From Siphonodentalium dalli (taxonomy: Eukaryota > Mollusca > Scaphopoda > Gadilida > Siphonodentaliidae), in NCBI GenBank assembly GCA_032622095.1, contig CP136066.1, positions 46,100,911-46,164,910 of the forward strand: DNA of 64,000 nucleotides, written 5' to 3'. Shown in pieces: positions 59,351-64,000 of the stretch (the stretch's first letter is position 1; each line of letters begins with the position of its first letter). The translations under genes were made by a program, and so were the position numbers. The notes below the pieces were generated by a model that saw nothing but the letters and a program-made list of their open reading frames with translations, was not told the origin of the DNA and ran no database searches.

Positions 59351-60795
59351 ACATATTGAACATTTCGTAAGTTTTCCCGACGAGAGAATAGGCTTGAGTG
59401 TCTTGAAACTCCCAGTTAAAAAATCTCCTACCGCTGACTCACGGCTTCTCATTGGCTCGTACTCATTATGTCATGGACCGTGAATGCATTTTTTTCGCGC
59501 TAATACCAGAAAACGCGCGAAAAATATCATTACTACTAGCGGTTTGCTCTCTTTTGAGCGTAGATATGTGCTCGTATATATCTGATTACGTGAACAGTTA
59601 AGATTGTCCCGCCAATCATTGGATAGGTGTGAAACGACCCCCGTGCAATTATCGTCCAAACAGCCATAAGTTCTCAATCAGATCACAAATATTCGAGCAC
59701 TTTTCTTAGCTACAAAGAAAGGTGTGAATATAGCAAATTACGCATGGTTTTAACAATAGAGTCGTGCTATAAAATAAAATAGTATGGCAGGTATGTACTC
59801 TGTGACCAGATTGTGATTACATAACCGTTCACAATGAAACATACGAGAACGTTGAAAGTACCATTAAAGTAATTGAAAAGTAATTAATTACATTGTCGAG
59901 TGATTGTAATTAATTACTGTGTGTTTTGATAGCAATTGTATTTGCAATGAAAGGTTTTGAAAGTAATTGTAATTGTAATTAATTACTTTGGGTACTGCTG
60001 CTGTAAATTATTCAATTAAAAAAACGGCGATTCTTGGGGCCAATAATACATTATACGTGCAATTGATACATATAATTCGAGGAAACCGACTATTAAAAAA
60101 AAAATTAAATCATGCAATACTCAACAACCCAAACACCGAGATAAACGCTCTTTATCAACAGTCATGGAATCCTAACACGAAACGCTCTTTATTAATATTA
60201 ATCTAATATGCACAGGACTTCACTTCACGTTTATTGTAAACCGTGCTCCTGTACTGTCGTTGGAAGCATCATTTAAATTATGATTTGTAAGCATGCATTG
60301 GAAGCTACCAGCATTCATCTGCGCAAATCAATGTGGAATAAATCTGCACAAAACACGGGCAAATTCACAATTTATCCAGTTCCAATTCCAAACATTGAGC
60401 TTAACAATGGCGCACAATGTCTTTGTTTGGCACCGCGAATTGAACTGATAAAACAGAGTTCTGCGAAACCTTGAAATTAAAAGATTCCGAAATGTCAACC
60501 AAATACAGTGGAACTACATCCCGCGAATCCTCTTTATTCTCAAATATATAGTGCGTCTTTGTTAAAGATACATGCATTGTCAGCGATGGTTCATTGTGGT
60601 ACATTTATACAGAAGACTTCGCGCGGTCTTGTCGATTGGAGGTCACACAATAATAACAACCATAAGCGTATTGTTCTACACGATGTAAAGTGATGATTTG
60701 AATCGATTCTTTTTGTTACAGTTTGCACTTGTATAATGTGGAACTGCCGGTGGACCTGATTTTACTTGATTTATTTCACCGGACAAATTTGGACA
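59351..60795. other. No gene seen; low-complexity TAATTA stretch
   Basis: 59860-59990 is a run of 'agtaattaattac' variants. Short ORFs on both strands lack motifs. 'aaacgctcttta' occurs twice (60143-60190), as in the TTAA MITE, and may be a fragment of it. Confidence 0.5.
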
Positions 60796-60799
60796 TTAA

Positions 60800-61283
60800 A
60801 GGTACGGTTGGCCTTGGCGGTGGGTATCCTGTAAAAATATTTCCATCCGTCAAAAACCGCCACAAACAGAAAGAACATAAAAATGTAGACAGACTTTGTC
60901 CGTATACAAATAAGAAATATCGCATAAACAGTATGTTATTGTCATTTGTTTTACCATTGTTATGTAAACAAAAGCATAAAAAGTTACTTTTCTTGTGTTT
61001 GTTTATATTATGATGGTAAACATATTAAGCGTTCTTTGTTGGTGAATTCCTGATATGGAACAAATAAAGAGCGTTTATGCCATTTTTGTGTGCTTAGCCA
61101 GTAGCATTGTGCTGTCTTCTGTAACACAATCAGGCTCTTGCTTAGGTAAAATATAGTAGGTCTATATGATAACATGCTGTTTACGCGATAGTCATGGTAT
61201 ATATGAACGAAACTGTATGTTTTCCTGTTTACGGTGATTGGAACAAATATGAATATTTTCGACAACTAAGGCCTCACGTGCCT
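60800..61283. mobile_element. MITE with TTAA target duplication, copy 2
   Basis: TTAA at 60796-60799 and 61284-61287. Left end AGGTACGGTTGGCCTTGG, inverted right end AGGCACGTGAGGCCTTAG. It is collinear with 3423-3895 throughout. Just past the right end the sequence AGGCACG repeats, so 'cgtgcctttaaaggcacg' is a palindrome spanning the junction. Another element end may have abutted here. Confidence 0.8.
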
Positions 61284-61289
61284 TTAAAG

Positions 61290-62370
61290 GCACGCTTTGA
61301 GTTAGTCTATCCCCCAGTTATTTCTTTTTGACCGTAAATATTATAAAGTTATTATACAATGTTGTGTACAGTGTGTGTTTTTCTTGTACGAGTCCAGGGT
61401 CAATACTATGAAGCGTTTACTTTGTAAGATTCTACAATTTTGGTAAGAAATAACAATTTATCATTCCTCTTATACTATGAAGTATGAACCTACGATTACA
61501 AACATAAGTCACAAATAGTATGTGTTCTTTGTAGCTGCTAACATCTCCCAATCACAAATCATTTTCGAGTACTATGAAAGTTAATTGAAAAGTTATAACG
61601 TCAAGGAACTTGACTAGAAGGTCTTCGTATGGGGTGTCCAAAATCATTTTTCAGTTTTTCTCCCATTAAACCGGATCATATACATGTACCCATCTATGTT
61701 ACGCAGGGACGTGTCGACAAGGGGTCGATTCGTTTCACCCCTTGTGAAAATGTTTTATCAGCTGGAAATCTCATATGCAGCCCACAGGGACATCGCGACA
61801 AGGGGGTTGGTGTCTCACCCCCCTAAAAAAACATGTTCAATAGTTGGAAATTTCATACCTGACACATTAGTTGAAAATTTCACAACAGGTTGAAATTATT
61901 CTCGTAGTTTGATTTTCCAACAATTTAAAAGTGGGAAATGTGTTTGTTTTAGACCAATATTCGTATATTTTGCTCCCTTTGTCAAAAGTTTGGATTGAAA
62001 TGTCCATCATTTAGAAATTGTCCAACCTCAGGTTAGATGTGAGGTACCAGTTGGGAAGATCAAAGCCCAAATGGGGGTGCAAATGAAATCAGTCGCAACC
62101 AAACCCCATATTTCACTATGTCTCTGATAAACGTTGGTGATTTATATCATGACATGGAATGTCCATAGTCAGTGTTACTTGCGGGATTATATAGTCAACA
62201 TTAGCATGTCACCTTTACTTAGCATAATCGACGATATCTCGAAAAATGTAAACGGGGAGTGAAGTTTGTGAGATTTGCCGGGTATATATACTGCAGTTAA
62301 CCTGTTTGTCTTCGGTGTAGTAACTACTCGCCTCTTGTTATACGATTCCTTTGGGTTTGGGTTCAAGAGG
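61290..62370. other. No gene seen
   Basis: Short overlapping ORFs at 61629-61893 include a small internal repeat ('acaaggggtcgattcgtttc' / 'acaagggggttggtgtctca'), but no domain was recognised. Confidence 0.5.
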
Positions 62371-62374
62371 TACA

Positions 62375-62790
62375 CTTTGGAAATTATAGGATGGATATCC
62401 CATCACCAAACGGAGCCCATATAGCCGAGTCATTGCCTCGATATGTTATGCGAGGGCGGATCAGTTTGAAATTATAGGATGACAATCCCCTCCGCTGAAA
62501 GCATATAAAGCACGTCCCTGCTTCGATATTATGGTGGACACCTCACCAATCAGAACCCCTATAGCCAAGTCCCTGCCTCAATATGTTATGATAATAGGTC
62601 GGATCAGTTTGAAATTATAGGACGATCACCCTCTATATAACTCTACTCCGATAACTTATAGTACCTAACCACGTTCCTGCTTCCATATTATGGTGGACAC
62701 CGCTCACAAAACGGACACCATACCTATAACCACGTCCATGCCCCGATATGTTATGATAAGGGGAGTATCGGTTGGAAATCACAGGGTGGA
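62375..62790. repeat. Diverged tandem repeats, ~90/180-bp units
   Basis: 'gtttgaaattatagga' or close variants recur near 62375, 62467, 62607 and 62770. 'cgatatgttatg' and 'atattatggtggacacc' alternate between them. Non-coding. Confidence 0.65.
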
Positions 62791-62939
62791 CGCAATATAT
62801 ACATATTACCATCAACTTAATAATTTGTTTTCATACATTGAATGATTGTAATTTGTGAAAACAAAGATACAAAATAAATTGTAGTACTCATCGTGACGAT
62901 GATTTGTAATCAAATAAGCACACACAGTTTATTGTTTTA

Positions 62940-63355
62940 GGGTACGTTCATACGCTGGAAAGTTTGCACAGTATGTTTTTGTGGGCATTTCGTCATAGGA
63001 AATCACATGGTGCCAGAATATGAACGGAAACATGCACATAACATGCATCTTTACCAAAGCAAACGACATGAGAAGTAAAATTTATGTAGTTCCACTTGTA
63101 ACGGTGATATACTGTAATTTGCCTTCAAATACCTGTATGATTTATTCTTGCGAGATAATAGCATGCTATTTACAGGCAAATTCCGGTAGCATCGCTACAG
63201 GTGGAACTACATATATTTTACTTCGCAGGTAGTTAGCTGTGGTACATATGCATCTTATATGCTTGCTTCCGTTTATATTATGGCACCATATCGTTTTCTA
63301 CGACAAAATGCCTGAAAACCATACTGTGCAAATTTGCCAGCGTATGAACGTACTC
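62940..63355. mobile_element. Foldback MITE with TA flanks, 416 bp
   Basis: It starts GGGTACGTTCATACGCTGG and ends in the inverse (ccagcgtatgaacgtactc), with matching continuing inward ('tttgcacagtatg', 'gtagttccac' / 'gtggaactac'). It is flanked by TA (62938-62939 and 63356-63357), as in Tc1/mariner-related MITEs. The short ORF inside is not credible. Confidence 0.75.
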
Positions 63356-63597
63356 TAACTTTGCACAGGCACGTGCATATCATGTTAGCGATTTGGATAG
63401 CAATTGGATAGCTCTAATAAGTGATTAACCTCTCAACTTACGATTGGCTAATATTTGTGTGAGCGAGAAATGCCGTGATACAATTATTGTATATCGTTCA
63501 CAGGCGACCTTTTTCCTGTAATATATCTACAATAATCAATCGTTGATCTTTGTGAAGTTTGTGAGTTTTTGTTAGATCATCGTTTCATATGTAACAG

Positions 63598-63806
63598 AAC
63601 GAGAGAGAGAGAGAGAGAGAGAGAACTGAGAGAGAGAGAGAGAGAGAGGGAGAGAACTGTCTCTCTCTCTCCTCTCTCTCTCTCTCGCTCGTCTCTCTCA
63701 GTTCTCTCTCTCTCTCTCTCTCAGTTCTCTCTCTCTCTCCTCTCTCCTCTCTCTCTCGCTCGTCTCTCTCTCTCTCTCTCTCTCTCAGTTCTCTCTCTCT
63801 CTCTGC
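63598..63806. repeat. (GA)n followed by (CT)n microsatellite, mirror/inverted
   Basis: About 60 bp of GA repeat is followed by about 145 bp of CT repeat with scattered 'cagtt' and 'gctcg' interruptions ('gagaactg' on one side, 'cagttctc' on the other), so the halves can fold back. The Arg-Glu/Leu-Ser ORF across it is an artefact. Confidence 0.95.
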
Positions 63807-63922
63807 TAGCTTCTTTTCTTCTTGGAATATCTGCGGTCGTAGTTGTCTTCAGTCGTTCTCAGTAGAAAGCGTTGGACTGAGTAATGACTTGTTGTTGTTG
63901 TTGGGTCTTTCTTGATTATTCG

Positions 63923-64000
63923 ATGGGGATCGATCTTGTGGCTGTCGTAGTTACTGTGGTTGGAGGCAAAGCGGCGGGAGCGTGGTGGAGTCGTCAGGTG
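63923..64000 (+). CDS. Possible first exon running off the window (weak)
   Basis: An ATG opens a frame to the window edge (MGIDLVAVVVTVVGGKAAGA...), with a hydrophobic start, in locally GC-rich DNA. The last bases 'cgtcaggtg' could be a CAG|GT donor. With only 26 codons it cannot be told from chance. Confidence 0.15.
   Translation, partial: MGIDLVAVVVTVVGGKAAGAWWSRQV

Noticed and set aside
63569-63865. 98-codon ORF of Arg-Glu and Leu-Ser repeats
   Set aside because: It is a GA/CT microsatellite translation.
1-64000. tRNA, rRNA or bacterial operon content
   Set aside because: I saw no cloverleaf with A/B boxes, no rRNA core sequence and no ribosome-binding-site-led gene strings. A dedicated RNA search could not be run.

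Overview
This is eukaryotic DNA, most likely from a marine invertebrate. A mollusc fits best, but that is an inference from element types and I could run no searches. The window is AT-rich and gene-poor, packed with transposon remnants, inverted repeats and satellites. The only believable host gene is spread over 17 kb with consensus splice sites.

Host gene. On the minus strand I assemble a three-exon gene spanning 51875 to 34866. It has a TATA box (51919-51926), exon 1 with a signal peptide and a PAN/apple-like cysteine module (51546-51875), a 25-nt micro-exon (45876-45900), and a terminal exon encoding a complete fibrinogen-related (FReD) lectin domain (34866-35503). The phases close exactly: 330 nt, 25 nt and 638 nt give a 330-residue frame, or 321 from the second ATG. 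The product would be a secreted apple-FReD lectin of innate-immune type. A second, decayed copy of the micro-exon lies 123 bp further into the gene. The introns hold a 29-bp minisatellite (35.8-37.0 kb), a LINE fragment, a 2.1-kb satellite of about 21-bp units, several inverted repeats and a Helentron-like element.

Mobile elements, left to right. A TTAA-flanked MITE sits at 3.4 kb, with a second copy at 60.8 kb. A foldback MITE family carrying a CRE motif occurs at 4.3, 32.2 and 58.4-59.35 kb. A broken Helitron with an N-terminal deubiquitinase-like domain, a Cys-rich middle and a Rep domain lies at 4.7-8.7 kb, without its helicase. A family of non-autonomous Helentron/pearl-like elements has a (CTGT)n or (ACAG)n tract, tandem cores and 3' ends in CTAG followed by T. 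Its members are at 9.09-12.24, ~26.9-30.64, 48.87-51.39, 52.54-52.85 and 53.5-54.26 kb. Two GC-rich modular foldback elements at 13.26-15.18 kb have perfect 6-bp target duplications. A broken tyrosine-recombinase retrotransposon (DIRS/Ngaro type: gag-like, RT, RNase H, start of YR) lies at 22.7-26.0 kb, with an SGNH-hydrolase remnant upstream. A 3-kb inverted repeat with near-consensus RFX X-boxes is nested at 27.0-30.0 kb.

The other long stretches hold only short random ORFs and are listed as empty. Coding calls rest on motifs read by eye in the translations. Repeat calls rest on matches visible in the sequence.
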